The notes: generated by a model not told the origin, from the letters alone. A DNA stretch of 64,000 nucleotides from Streptomyces panaciradicis (GCF_023516615.1 NZ_JAMGBF010000093.1:1-64000); one strand, 5' to 3'. Shown: positions 26,644 to 35,350, counted from the first letter of the stretch. Numbers and translations: made by a program.

Positions 26644-26691
26644 GCGACGGACCGCCCGTCCCTCCCCGTAGAGCAGATGTCGGAGCAGCTC
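26644..26691 (+). promoter_or_regulatory. shared bipartite upstream motif, copy 2
   Basis: GCGACGGAC (26644-26652), an 11-base gap, CCCCGTAGAGCAG (26664-26676), then GAGCAGCTC (26683-26691), 23 bp before the mceG start. It matches copy 1 at 24204 in blocks, gap length and distance to the start codon. Confidence 0.5.
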
Positions 26692-26713
26692 CACGGGCCG
26701 AGAGGTGGACCGG

Positions 26714-27655
26714 ATGGGTGTCGAGATCTGTGTGGAAGGGCTGACCAAGTCCTTCGGTCACCAGGTCATCTGGCAGGACGTGTCGCTGACGCTGCCCGCC
26801 GGGGAGGTGTCCGTCATGCTCGGCCCCTCCGGCACGGGCAAGTCGGTGTTCCTCAAGACGCTCGTCGGGCTGCTCAAGCCGGACCGCGGCAGCGTGCGCA
26901 TCGCGGGGCGGGACATCACGAAGCTTCGTGAGCACGAGTTGTACGAGGTGAGGAAGCTGTTCGGCGTCCTGTTCCAGGACGGCGCACTGTTCGGCTCGAT
27001 GAATCTCTACGACAACATCGCGTTCCCGCTGCGTGAGCACACCCGCAAGTCCGAGAGCGAGATCCGCCGCATCGTGCTGGAGAAGATGGACATGGTCGGG
27101 TTGCTCGGGTCGGAGCCGAAACTCCCCGGGGAGATATCGGGCGGGATGCGGAAGCGAGCCGGGCTCGCACGCGCCCTCGTCCTCGACCCCGAGATCATCC
27201 TGTTCGACGAGCCCGACTCGGGCCTCGATCCCGTCCGAGTCGCCTATCTCAACCAGCTCATCGTCGACCTCAACGCGCAGATCGACGCGACCTTTCTGAT
27301 CGTCACCCACGACATCGCCTCGGCCCGCCAGGTCCCCGACAACATCGGCCTGTTGTTCCGGCGCGAGCTGGTCATGTTCGGGCCGCGGGAAGAGCTGCTG
27401 ACCAGTGACGAGCCGGTCGTGCGGCAGTTTTTGAACGGGCGGATGCAGGGCCCGATCGGCATGGCGGAGGAGAAGGACGCCGCCCAGGTCGAGCAGGAGC
27501 TGGCCGAACTGGGCGGCGCCACAAAGACTCCCGGCAGCCAGGCTCTCACTCCCCGCCTGCTGCCGGGCCCAGGCATCCTCCGACCGCCCCGCTGGGACGC
27601 GATCGCCGAGCGAGAAGCGGAGTTGCGGCGGCGGAAGGCGGTGGCGGACCTATGA
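26714..27655 (+). CDS. mceG: Mce-associated ABC ATPase (Mkl/MceG)
   Basis: This ATPase has 313 residues from the ATG at 26714, preceded by GAGAGGTGG; a GTG three codons upstream is less likely. Walker A is GPSGTGKS at 37-44, signature SGGM at 142-145, Walker B ILFDEPDSGLDP around 162-173, and the switch His near 199 (IVTHD). The family-specific C-terminal extension is present (about 250-313). MceG powers lipid import through YrbE permeases and the Mce substrate channel, in the same way as MlaF. It is the first gene of an 11-kb operon with overlapping stops and starts throughout. Confidence 0.93.
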   Translation: MGVEICVEGLTKSFGHQVIWQDVSLTLPAGEVSVMLGPSGTGKSVFLKTLVGLLKPDRGSVRIAGRDITKLREHELYEVRKLFGVLFQDGALFGSMNLYDNIAFPLREHTRKSESEIRRIVLEKMDMVGLLGSEPKLPGEISGGMRKRAGLARALVLDPEIILFDEPDSGLDPVRVAYLNQLIVDLNAQIDATFLIVTHDIASARQVPDNIGLLFRRELVMFGPREELLTSDEPVVRQFLNGRMQGPIGMAEEKDAAQVEQELAELGGATKTPGSQALTPRLLPGPGILRPPRWDAIAEREAELRRRKAVADL

Positions 27656-28422
27656 GACTGTCACCGACCGGTGCGCTGCGGCAGTCGGGGAACCTGTTCG
27701 CGATGGCGCTGGACGTCGGCCGGACGATGCCCCGACGGCCGTTCCAGGCACGGGAGTTCATCCAACAGGCATGGTTCATCGCGAGCGTCACCATCCTGCC
27801 GACCGCCCTCGTCTCCATCCCCTTCGGCGCCGTCATCGCGCTACAGATCGGCAGTCTGACGCGACAGCTCGGCGCCCAGTCCTTCTCGGGCGCCGCCTCG
27901 GTCCTCGCCGTACTGCGCGAGGCCTCGCCGATCGTCACCGCGCTGCTGATCGCGGGCGCGGGCGGCACGGCGATCTGCGCGGACCTCGGGGCACGGAAGA
28001 TCCGCGAGGAGATCGACGCGATGCAGGTCCTGGGCATCGACCCCGTCCACCGGCTGGTCGTGCCGCGGGTGCTCGCGTCCATGGTGGTCGCCGTACTCCT
28101 CAACGGTCTGGTGTCCGTGGTCGGCGTCGCCGGCGGCTACTTCTTCAACGTCGTTCTGCAGAACGGCACGCCGGGCGCCTACCTCGCCTCCTTCACCACC
28201 CTCGCCCAGCTCTCCGACCTGTGGGCGGCCGAGATAAAGGCACTCGTCTTCGGGGCGATCGCGGCGATCGTCGCCTCGTACAAGGGACTCACCGCGAAGG
28301 GCGGCCCGAAGGGTGTGGGCGACGCCGTGAACCAGTCCGTGGTGATCACCTTCATGTTGCTGTTCGTGACGAACTTCGTGATGACGGCGGTGTACTTCCA
28401 AGTCGTCCCGCAGAGGGGCTGA
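27652..28422 (+). CDS. yrbEA: MlaE/YrbE-family ABC permease A
   Basis: This 256-residue membrane protein starts by ATGA overlap with mceG. The family pattern is complete: an amphipathic N-terminal helix (FQAREFIQQAWF), five to six TM helices, the conserved LREASPIVTALLIAGAGGTAI segment and the EEIDAMQVLGIDPVHRLVVPRV coupling-helix region with the Glu-Asp-Met core. It should form a heterodimer with the next gene's product and, with MceG, extract or insert lipids at the inner membrane. Confidence 0.93.
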   Translation: MRLSPTGALRQSGNLFAMALDVGRTMPRRPFQAREFIQQAWFIASVTILPTALVSIPFGAVIALQIGSLTRQLGAQSFSGAASVLAVLREASPIVTALLIAGAGGTAICADLGARKIREEIDAMQVLGIDPVHRLVVPRVLASMVVAVLLNGLVSVVGVAGGYFFNVVLQNGTPGAYLASFTTLAQLSDLWAAEIKALVFGAIAAIVASYKGLTAKGGPKGVGDAVNQSVVITFMLLFVTNFVMTAVYFQVVPQRG

Positions 28423-28425
28423 GGC

Positions 28426-29229
28426 ATGGCACTGTTCGACACTCTCGAGGCCCTGGGGCGCCAACTCTCCTTCTACGGCCGCTCATTGGCCTGGACGGGC
28501 CGCACCCTGCGGCGCTACAAGAAGGAGATCCTGCGGCTGCTCGCCGAGGTGAGCTTCGGCCGCGGCGCCCTCGCGGTCGTGGGCGGCACGGTCGGCGTCA
28601 TCGCGTTCCTGTCGTTCTTCACCGGAACGGAGGTGGGCCTGCAGGGATACGCCGCGCTGAACCAGCTGGGCACCTCCAACTTCGTGGCGTTCCTGTCGGC
28701 GTACTTCAACACTCGGGAGATCGCACCCCTGGTGGCCGGACTCGCGCTCTCCGCGACCGTCGGCGCGGGCTTCACCGCCCAGCTCGGCGCGATGCGGATC
28801 AGCGAGGAGACCGATGCCCTGGAGGTCATGGGCGTGCCCTCGCTGCCGTTCCTGGTGACCACGCGCATGATCGCCGGCTTCGTCGCCGTGATCCCGCTGT
28901 ACGTGATCGGCCTGCTGTCCTCGTACCTCGCCGCCCGCACCATCACCACCGGCTACTACGGCCAGTCGGCGGGCACCTACGACCACTACTTCTCCCAGTA
29001 CCTGCCGCCGGTCGACGTCCTGTGGTCCTTCGGCAAGGTCCTCGTCTTCGCCGTCCTGATCATCCTCGTGCACTGCTTCTACGGCTACTACGCCAGCGGC
29101 GGCCCGGCGGGCGTCGGCGTCGCGGTGGGCCGCGCGGTGCGGACCTCGATCGTGGCGATCAACGTCCTCGACTTCTTCCTGTCGCTCGCGATCTGGGGCG
29201 CCAACACGACCGTGCGGATTGCGGGGTGA
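28426..29229 (+). CDS. yrbEB: MlaE/YrbE-family ABC permease B
   Basis: This 267-residue permease is three bases downstream of permease A. Conserved parts are TEVGLQGYAALNQLGTSN, APLVAGLALSATVGAGFTAQLGAMRISEETDALEVMG (marking residues about 103-140; the coupling region) and a C-terminal TM pair ending NTTVRIAG. Its N-terminus has a longer amphipathic stretch than permease A. Together with A it forms the membrane core of the Mce lipid transporter. The stop overlaps the start region of mceA. Confidence 0.93.
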   Translation: MALFDTLEALGRQLSFYGRSLAWTGRTLRRYKKEILRLLAEVSFGRGALAVVGGTVGVIAFLSFFTGTEVGLQGYAALNQLGTSNFVAFLSAYFNTREIAPLVAGLALSATVGAGFTAQLGAMRISEETDALEVMGVPSLPFLVTTRMIAGFVAVIPLYVIGLLSSYLAARTITTGYYGQSAGTYDHYFSQYLPPVDVLWSFGKVLVFAVLIILVHCFYGYYASGGPAGVGVAVGRAVRTSIVAINVLDFFLSLAIWGANTTVRIAG

Positions 29230-29234
29230 GCCGT

Positions 29235-30470
29235 ATGAGGGTACTGAGACTGCGGTTGTACGGCGTGGTGTTCCTCGCCGTCCTCGCACTGTTGCTGTCG
29301 CTGTCCGTCGCCGTGTACCGGCAGGCGTTCACCCCGGTCGTGCGGATCAAGCTGGAGGCCGACGGCCTCGGCAACCAGCTCGACCCGCGCGCCGACGTCA
29401 AGCTGCGCGGCCTGCTGGTCGGCGAGGTGCGCTCGGTGCACTCCGACGGGACGAAGGCGACGCTCGACATCGCGCTCAAGCCCCAGTACGTCGCCGACAT
29501 CCCCTCCGACGTGCGGGCACGCCTGCTGCCGAAGACGCTGTTCGGTGAGAAGTACGTCGACCTGGTCGCGCCCGCGCACACCTCGGCCCCGCCCATCCGC
29601 GCCGGCGACGTCATCACCCAGGACCGGACCCGGGTCGGCATCGAGGTGCAGCAGCTGATGAACGACCTGCTGCCGCTGCTGCGGACCGTGCAGCCCGGCA
29701 AGCTCAACGCCACGCTCTCCGCCTTCGCCACCGCCCTTGAGGGCCGCGGCGACCGGATCGGCGACAACCTCACCCGCGTGGAGGCCTATCTGCACCGCCT
29801 CAATCCCCATCTGCCCTCCCTCACCGAGGACTTCGCCCGCCTGGCCGACGTCGCGGAGGTGTACGGCGACGCGGCCCCCGACCTCATGGAGATCCTGCGC
29901 AACACTGTCACCACCAGCCGCACGCTGGTCGAGGAGCGGGACCGGCTCGCGAGCGCGCTCACCACGACGGTGACGGTCGCGGACACCGGGGACGACTTCC
30001 TCAACGCGAACGGCGACCGGCTGATCACCCTCGGCCGGGTCTCCCGCCCCACCCTGGAGCTCTTCGCCCGCTACTCCCCCGAGTACCCCTGCCTCCTGGC
30101 CGGCCTGGCCCACGAGGAACAGGCCTCCGATCAGGCTTTTCGGGGCGGCAGGATGCACATCACGCTCGAAGTCGTACGGCAGCGGGGGGCGTACCGGCCC
30201 GGGGAGGAGCCGCGATACGGCGAGCACTCGGGGCCCAACTGCCGTGATCTGCCCAGCCCTTCCGTCCCCGCACCCGGCGTACATCTCAACGACGGGTCGA
30301 AGCAGGGGAGTTCCTCAGGACCGCCCGGCGTCTCCGCCACCCGGGCCGAGCAGCGGGCCGTCGGCTCGCTGGTGTCGCCGGTGATGGGCGTGCCGGCCGA
30401 CGAGGTGCCGCCGGTCGCGACGCTGCTCTTCGGGCCGATGGCGCGCGGGACGGCGGTGAGCGTGGCATGA
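29235..30470 (+). CDS. mceA: Mce family protein A
   Basis: This protein has 411 residues starting MRVLRLRLYG at 29235, with GGGGTGAG seven bases upstream; a GTG at 29226 overlapping the permease stop is possible. An N-terminal TM helix (about 6-27) anchors it outside, followed by the MCE domain (about 33-115: LGNQLDPRADVKLRGLLVGEV, PKTLFGEKYVDLV). A long helical/coiled region (about 130-300) then forms the channel. The C-terminal 100 residues are Pro/Gly/Ser-rich. It is the first of six Mce subunits expected to form a hetero-oligomeric tunnel crossing the wall. Confidence 0.9.
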   Translation: MRVLRLRLYGVVFLAVLALLLSLSVAVYRQAFTPVVRIKLEADGLGNQLDPRADVKLRGLLVGEVRSVHSDGTKATLDIALKPQYVADIPSDVRARLLPKTLFGEKYVDLVAPAHTSAPPIRAGDVITQDRTRVGIEVQQLMNDLLPLLRTVQPGKLNATLSAFATALEGRGDRIGDNLTRVEAYLHRLNPHLPSLTEDFARLADVAEVYGDAAPDLMEILRNTVTTSRTLVEERDRLASALTTTVTVADTGDDFLNANGDRLITLGRVSRPTLELFARYSPEYPCLLAGLAHEEQASDQAFRGGRMHITLEVVRQRGAYRPGEEPRYGEHSGPNCRDLPSPSVPAPGVHLNDGSKQGSSSGPPGVSATRAEQRAVGSLVSPVMGVPADEVPPVATLLFGPMARGTAVSVA

Positions 30471-31504
30471 GGACCACCCCGGCCCGGCAGACCGCGGCTC
30501 CCCTCGTCAAGTTCAGCGTCTTTGCGCTGGTCACGATCGCGGCGACGGCCCTGCTGGCCGCCACCATCGTCAACGTCTCCTTCACTCCCGAGCGCACGTA
30601 CCGTGCCGTCTTCAGCGATGTCACCGGCCTGGAGAAGGGTGACGACGTCCGGGTCGCCGGGGTGCGGGTCGGCGAGGTCGAGGGCATCCGGATCAAGGAC
30701 CGGACGCTGGCGGAGATCACCTTCACCGTCGGCGCGGACCGGCCGCTGCTCACCAGCACGCATGCGGTCATCCGCTACCGCAACCTGGTCGGACAGCGCT
30801 ACGTCGCCCTGACCGAGGGCGCGGGCGACGGCACCCGGCTGAGGCCCGGCGCCACCATCCCGTTGAAGCAGACGCAGCCCGCGCTGGACCTCAACGCCCT
30901 GCTGAACGGCTTCAAACCGCTGTTCGCCGCACTCAGCCCGCAGGACGTCAACCAGCTCGCCACCGAGATCATCAAGACGCTGCAGGGCGAGGGCGGCACC
31001 GTCAACAGCCTTCTGGTGCACACGGCTTCGCTCACCACGACACTCGCCGACCGCGACAAGCTGATCGGCTCGGTGATCGACAACCTCAACACCGTGCTGG
31101 GGACTCTGGACAAGCGCGGCACCCGCTTCTCCGGGCTGCTCAAGCAGCTCCGGCGGGTGATCTCCGGACTGTCCGCCGACCGCAAGCCGATCGGCGAGTC
31201 GCTGGTGAACATCGGCGATCTGACGGACGCCACCTCGGGGCTGCTGACGGACGCGCGGCCGCCGCTGAAGGACGACATCGCCCGACTGAGCGATCTCACC
31301 GGGACGCTCAACGACAACGAGAAGACCGTGGAGGGCGTGCTGAAGCGGCTGCCGAACAAGCTCAACGCACTGACGGGGACCGCGTCGTACGGCTCCTGGT
31401 TCAACTTCTACCTCTGCGACTTCGACGGCCGGATCGTGCTGCCGAAGACGAAGCAGGTGCTGAGCCCTGGCATGCACGTGGCGAAGGCGAGGTGCGGATC
31501 GTGA
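30467..31504 (+). CDS. mceB: Mce family protein B
   Basis: This 345-residue protein starts by ATGA overlap with mceA. A TM helix lies at about 14-38, the MCE domain at about 44-122 (GLEKGDDVRVAGVRVGEVEGI, RNLVGQRYVALTEG) and a helical domain at about 135-310. The C-terminus, YGSWFNFYLCDFDGRI, is typical of MceB proteins, where a pair of Cys (here CDFD and the final RCGS) is conserved. It is a subunit of the extracellular lipid channel. Confidence 0.93.
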   Translation: MRTTPARQTAAPLVKFSVFALVTIAATALLAATIVNVSFTPERTYRAVFSDVTGLEKGDDVRVAGVRVGEVEGIRIKDRTLAEITFTVGADRPLLTSTHAVIRYRNLVGQRYVALTEGAGDGTRLRPGATIPLKQTQPALDLNALLNGFKPLFAALSPQDVNQLATEIIKTLQGEGGTVNSLLVHTASLTTTLADRDKLIGSVIDNLNTVLGTLDKRGTRFSGLLKQLRRVISGLSADRKPIGESLVNIGDLTDATSGLLTDARPPLKDDIARLSDLTGTLNDNEKTVEGVLKRLPNKLNALTGTASYGSWFNFYLCDFDGRIVLPKTKQVLSPGMHVAKARCGS

Positions 31505-32961
31505 CGCGCAAGCAGCGCCCGGAGCCCCTGATGAAAGTGCGCATCGACCCGCCGAAGCTGCCGACCCTGCGGCTGCCTCGTCGGGCACCTCGCCCCAGCA
31601 GGCCGGAACCCCTGATGAAGGTCCGCATCGACCCGCCGAAGCTGCCGACCCTGCGGCTGCCTCGTCGGGCACCTCGCCCCAGCAGGCCGGAACCCCTGAT
31701 GAAGGTCCGCATCGACCCGCCGAAGCTGCCCAGACCACGGCTCCCCCGGCGAGCGCCACGCCCCGGCAAGCCGCAGCCGAAGCCTCAGCCGATGATGAAG
31801 GTCCGCATCGACCCGCCGAAGCTGCCCAGACCACGGCTCCCCCGGCGAGCGCCACGCCCCGGCAAGCCGCAGCCGAAGCCTCAGCCGATGATGAAGGTCC
31901 GCATCGACCCGCCCAGGCTCCCGCGCATACGGCTCCGACGCCCCCGCCTGTTCCCCTTCCGCGTGGGGGCACCGCCCACGCTTTTCAAGCGGTGGGCGAG
32001 CAACCCGGTCGTCATCGGTGCCGTGGGCCTCACCGTCCTCGCGCTGCTGACGGTGGCCGCGTTCAACGCCGACAGCCTCCCCTACATCGGTAGCGGAAAG
32101 ACGTACAGCGCGGCCTTCTCGGAGGCCGGCGGTCTCAAGCCCGGCGACGAGGTGCGGATCGCCGGGGTGAAGGTCGGCAAGGTCGAGGACGTCGACCTGG
32201 ACGGCGACCACGTCAAGGTGACCTTCAAGGTCAAGGGCGACCCGGCTTTCGGCACGCAGACCGGTGCCTCGATCCGGGTCAAGACGATCCTCGGCGCGAA
32301 GTACCTGGCCCTGCAGCCGAAGGGGCCGGGTCAGTTGAGCCCCGGCAGCGAGATCCCGCTGCGGCGCACGGTGGCGGCCTACGACGTCGTGCAGGCGTTC
32401 AGCGATCTCACTACCACCTCGGAGAAGGTCGACACCCAGCAGCTGGCGAAGGCCCTGGACACCATCTCCACCACCTTCCAGGACTCGCCCGCCGAGGTAC
32501 GCGCCTCCATCAAGGGACTGTCGCGGATCTCCCGCACGGTGGCCTCGCGCGACAAGGCCCTCGGTGAACTGCTCGACCACGCCAACGGCACCACCGGTGT
32601 ACTCGCCGACCGCTCCAAGGACTTCACCGCCCTCGTCAAGGACGGCGACAGCCTGTTCAAGGAGATCAGCAAGCGCCGTACGGCGATCCACAAGCTGCTG
32701 AAGACCTCGGCCACGCTCGGCATCGAGCTCTCCGGCCTGGTCGACGACAACGACAAGGAGATCGGGCCCGCCCTCAGAGGCCTGAACCGTGTGGTGCAGA
32801 TGCTCGAACGCAACCAGTCCAGCCTGGACCGCAGCGTGAAGCTGCTCGCGCCGTACGTCCGGGTCTTCACCAACACCCTCGGAAACGGCCGCTGGTTCGA
32901 CTCCTACGTCCAGAACCTCGTCGCCGCTCCGGTGGTCCCGAAGACGGGAGGCGGACAGTGA
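31501..32961 (+). CDS. mceC: Mce family protein C with repeated N-terminal cytosolic extension
   Basis: This protein has 486 residues from the GTG at 31501 (GTGA overlap with mceB; AAGGCGAGG upstream). The first 150 residues are five tandem units built on MKVRIDPPKLP followed by Arg/Pro-rich linkers, very basic, and placed on the cytosolic side because the only TM helix follows at about 168-190. The MCE domain is at about 196-275 (GLKPGDEVRIAGVKVGKVED, LGAKYLALQPKG), the helical domain at about 290-450, and the end NGRWFDSYVQNL is typical of MceC. Mce proteins normally have only a short segment before the TM helix, so the extension is unusual. Repeat units are near-identical at DNA level. Confidence 0.92.
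   Translation: MTRKQRPEPLMKVRIDPPKLPTLRLPRRAPRPSRPEPLMKVRIDPPKLPTLRLPRRAPRPSRPEPLMKVRIDPPKLPRPRLPRRAPRPGKPQPKPQPMMKVRIDPPKLPRPRLPRRAPRPGKPQPKPQPMMKVRIDPPRLPRIRLRRPRLFPFRVGAPPTLFKRWASNPVVIGAVGLTVLALLTVAAFNADSLPYIGSGKTYSAAFSEAGGLKPGDEVRIAGVKVGKVEDVDLDGDHVKVTFKVKGDPAFGTQTGASIRVKTILGAKYLALQPKGPGQLSPGSEIPLRRTVAAYDVVQAFSDLTTTSEKVDTQQLAKALDTISTTFQDSPAEVRASIKGLSRISRTVASRDKALGELLDHANGTTGVLADRSKDFTALVKDGDSLFKEISKRRTAIHKLLKTSATLGIELSGLVDDNDKEIGPALRGLNRVVQMLERNQSSLDRSVKLLAPYVRVFTNTLGNGRWFDSYVQNLVAAPVVPKTGGGQ
31519..31950 (+). repeat. tandem coding repeats in mceC (five units)
   Basis: The ATG codon of each MKVRIDPP unit lies at 31531, 31615, 31699, 31795 and 31891. Units 1-2 and 2-3 are spaced 84 bp, units 3-4 and 4-5 96 bp, always in frame. 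Units 1 and 2 end with the linker RRAPRPSRPEP; units 3 and 4 with RRAPRPGKPQPKPQPM; unit 5 diverges. The near-identity of neighbouring units, including synonymous sites, indicates recent duplication. Confidence 0.95.
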
Positions 32962-34076
32962 GGAGAAACCTGGTTCTGGTCACCGTAGTGGCGCTGATCG
33001 CCGCACTCACCTACGCACTGTGGCCGCGCCCCGGGAAGGTCCACGTCACCGCGTACTTCCCGCGCACCGTCGGCATCTACCCCGGCTCGGACGTCCGTGT
33101 CCTCGGCGTCCGCATCGGCGAGGTCCGGAAGATCACTCCCGAGGGCGACCGGGTGCGCGTCGAGTTCGAGTACGACGAAGGACGCAAGGTCCCCGCCGGA
33201 GCGAAGGCCGCGATCATCAACTCCTCGGTGGTCAGCGACCGTTACGTGCAACTGCTGCCGGTGTACCGCAAGGGTCCGGTCCTGCGGAACGGCGCCGTCA
33301 TCCCCGAGAGGCGCACCGCCGTACCCGTGGAACTGGACCGCGTCTTCGACAGCCTGCACACCACGGCGGACGCCCTCGGTCCCCAGGGCGCCAACAAGGA
33401 CGGCTCCCTGTCGCGGCTGCTCGGGGTCAGCGCCGACAACCTCGACGGACAGGGCGAGAACCTCAACCAGACGGTCCAGGACCTCTCGCAGGCGGTCACC
33501 ACCCTGTCCGACGGCCGCACGGACCTGTTCGGCACGGTACGGAACCTGCAGGTGTTCACGGCGGCGCTGGCGGCCGACGACAAGAGCGTGCGGTCGTTCA
33601 ACAGCAGCCTCGCCAAGGTCGCCGAGCAGCTCTCGGGCGAGCGCAAGGACCTCGCGGCGGCACTCGCGAACCTCGCCGCGGCGCTGGGTGACGTGTCCGA
33701 CTTCGTGAAGAAGAACAAGAAGTCGCTGACCTCGGACGTAGACGGCCTCAGCAAGGTGACGAAGGTGCTCGTCACCCAACGGGCCGCGCTGAACCAGCTG
33801 TTGACGGTCGCGCCCGTCGGTCTGTCCAACCTGAACAACACCTACAACCCGTCCTCCGGCACCCTCGACACCCGCAACAACGCCCAGCAGGCCCAGGATC
33901 CGGCCTCGCTGCTGTGCTCCCTGCTCAGGACGACGGGCGACGAAGGCGGCAAGAACCCCGACTGCAAGGAGCTGACGAAACTCTTCGACTCCCTGCCCGA
34001 ACTTCCCACGCAGGGCACCGCGGTGACGGGCACGACGGACAGGACGCTCGGCGGGATCCTGGGGGCGAGCGCATGA
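32958..34076 (+). CDS. mceD: Mce family protein D
   Basis: This 372-residue protein has a GTG start overlapping the mceC stop. The TM helix is at about 5-22, the MCE domain at about 27-105 (GIYPGSDVRVLGVRIGEV, NSSVVSDRYVQLLP), then a long helical domain with repeated Leu/Ala heptads (about 130-300). The tail contains two Cys (LLCSLL and PDCKEL). It is a subunit of the Mce lipid channel and has no unusual feature. Confidence 0.92.
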   Translation: MRRNLVLVTVVALIAALTYALWPRPGKVHVTAYFPRTVGIYPGSDVRVLGVRIGEVRKITPEGDRVRVEFEYDEGRKVPAGAKAAIINSSVVSDRYVQLLPVYRKGPVLRNGAVIPERRTAVPVELDRVFDSLHTTADALGPQGANKDGSLSRLLGVSADNLDGQGENLNQTVQDLSQAVTTLSDGRTDLFGTVRNLQVFTAALAADDKSVRSFNSSLAKVAEQLSGERKDLAAALANLAAALGDVSDFVKKNKKSLTSDVDGLSKVTKVLVTQRAALNQLLTVAPVGLSNLNNTYNPSSGTLDTRNNAQQAQDPASLLCSLLRTTGDEGGKNPDCKELTKLFDSLPELPTQGTAVTGTTDRTLGGILGASA

Positions 34077-35350
34077 GCATACGACGCACGGTGGGAACCT
34101 TCGCCTGGGCGGCGGTCGGCTCGCTGCTGCTGTCCGGCTGCGAGTTCAACGGCTGGTACGACGTCCCGCTGCCCGGCGGCGCCGCCGACGACGGGCACGC
34201 GTACCACGTCACCGTCGAGTTCCGCGACGTCTTGGACCTGGTACCGCAGTCGGCGGTGAAGGTCGACGACGTGACCGTGGGCGCGGTCGAGAAAGTGCAG
34301 CTGGACGGCTGGCACGCGCGGGTACGGCTACGGGTCGCCGACTCGGTGAAGCTGCCCGCCAACGCGGTCGCGGAACTGCGGCAGACCAGCCTGCTCGGCG
34401 AGAAGTACGTGGCGCTCGCCGCCCCGACCGGCACGGCCCCCGTGGGCCGGCTGCGCGACGGCGACCGCATCCCCCTCTCCCGCAGCGGCCGCAACCCTGA
34501 GGTCGAGGAGGTGCTGTCCGCGTTGTCCGCGCTGCTCAACGGCGGTGGGGTGGCCCAGCTCAAGACGATCACCGTGGAGTTGAACAAGGCCCTGGACGGC
34601 CGGGAGAACCGGGTCCGGTCGCTGCTGAAGGAGCTGAACACGTTCGTCGGCGGGCTGGACGAGCAGAAGGCGGACATCGTGCGCGCGATCAAGGCCGTCG
34701 ACCGGCTCGCGGGGCGGCTCGGCAAGGAGAAGCAGACCATTGCCAAGGCCGTCGACACGATGCCGCCCGCGCTGAAGGTCCTGGCCGACGAGCGGCGCAA
34801 CCTGACGAAGATGCTCACCGCCCTGTCGAAGCTCGGCAAGACCGGCACCAAGGTGGTCGAGGCATCGCACGACGACACGGTCGCGAACCTCAGGAACCTC
34901 CGGCCGATCCTGCAGGAGTTGAACAAGGCGGGCAGCGACCTGCCCGACTCCCTGGAGCTGCTCACCACGTATCCGTTCCCGCGCAACGCCACGGAGGCGG
35001 TCAAGGGCGACTACGTCAACCTCCACCTCACCGCGGACCTCGACCTCGCGGACCTGTACGGGAACGTGGCGGGCGGCAACTCCGGCGGAAACAAGGGTGG
35101 TTCGCAGCCGCCGAGCACCCCGCCCGTGCCGGATCTCCCGGACGTCCCGGACGTCCCTCACCTGCCGAGCGTCCCCACACCGACCGCGCTGCCGAGCACG
35201 CCGGGCCTGCCGACCCCCTCGGCCTCCTCGGGCGGCGGCGACGTGCTGTGCCCGCCCGTGTGCACAAGCGCCTACTCCACCGGCGCCCGCGCACCCGAGG
35301 GCATCGACCTCGCGCTCGCCGAACTGATGCTGAAGGGGGTCCAGCCGTGA
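34073..35350 (+). CDS. mceE: Mce family lipoprotein E (LprK-like)
   Basis: This protein has 425 residues from the ATG at 34073 (ATGA overlap). A lipobox LLLSGC gives acylation at Cys23, matching LprK/MceE, the lipoprotein subunit of actinobacterial Mce systems. The MCE domain is at about 45-122 (VPQSAVKVDDVTVGAVEKV, LLGEKYVALAAP), then a helical domain to about 320. The last 90 residues form a Pro/Asp/Val-rich linker (PDLPDVPDVPHLPSV) and a final segment with two Cys (LCPPVCTSAY) that is usual for MceE. The linker resembles the tail of the upstream membrane-tethered sigma factor. Confidence 0.92.
   Translation: MSIRRTVGTFAWAAVGSLLLSGCEFNGWYDVPLPGGAADDGHAYHVTVEFRDVLDLVPQSAVKVDDVTVGAVEKVQLDGWHARVRLRVADSVKLPANAVAELRQTSLLGEKYVALAAPTGTAPVGRLRDGDRIPLSRSGRNPEVEEVLSALSALLNGGGVAQLKTITVELNKALDGRENRVRSLLKELNTFVGGLDEQKADIVRAIKAVDRLAGRLGKEKQTIAKAVDTMPPALKVLADERRNLTKMLTALSKLGKTGTKVVEASHDDTVANLRNLRPILQELNKAGSDLPDSLELLTTYPFPRNATEAVKGDYVNLHLTADLDLADLYGNVAGGNSGGNKGGSQPPSTPPVPDLPDVPDVPHLPSVPTPTALPSTPGLPTPSASSGGGDVLCPPVCTSAYSTGARAPEGIDLALAELMLKGVQP

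Noticed and set aside
27771..30470. A 2.7-kb open frame on the plus strand covering the permease genes
   Set aside because: Only its last part (from 29235) is mceA. The rest is an Arg-rich shadow of the two yrbE genes, which are read in other frames with clear family motifs.
31519..31950. Regular direct repeats that could suggest a CRISPR-like or minisatellite array
   Set aside because: The repeats are in frame with mceC, keep codon structure, have coding linkers instead of unique spacers of equal length, and lie inside an operon gene.
30131..31972. A 613-codon minus-strand open frame with internal repeats (Gly/Ala/Cys/Trp-rich)
   Set aside because: It is antisense to mceA, mceB and mceC; its repeats merely mirror the mceC repeats and it shows no domain or codon bias of its own.
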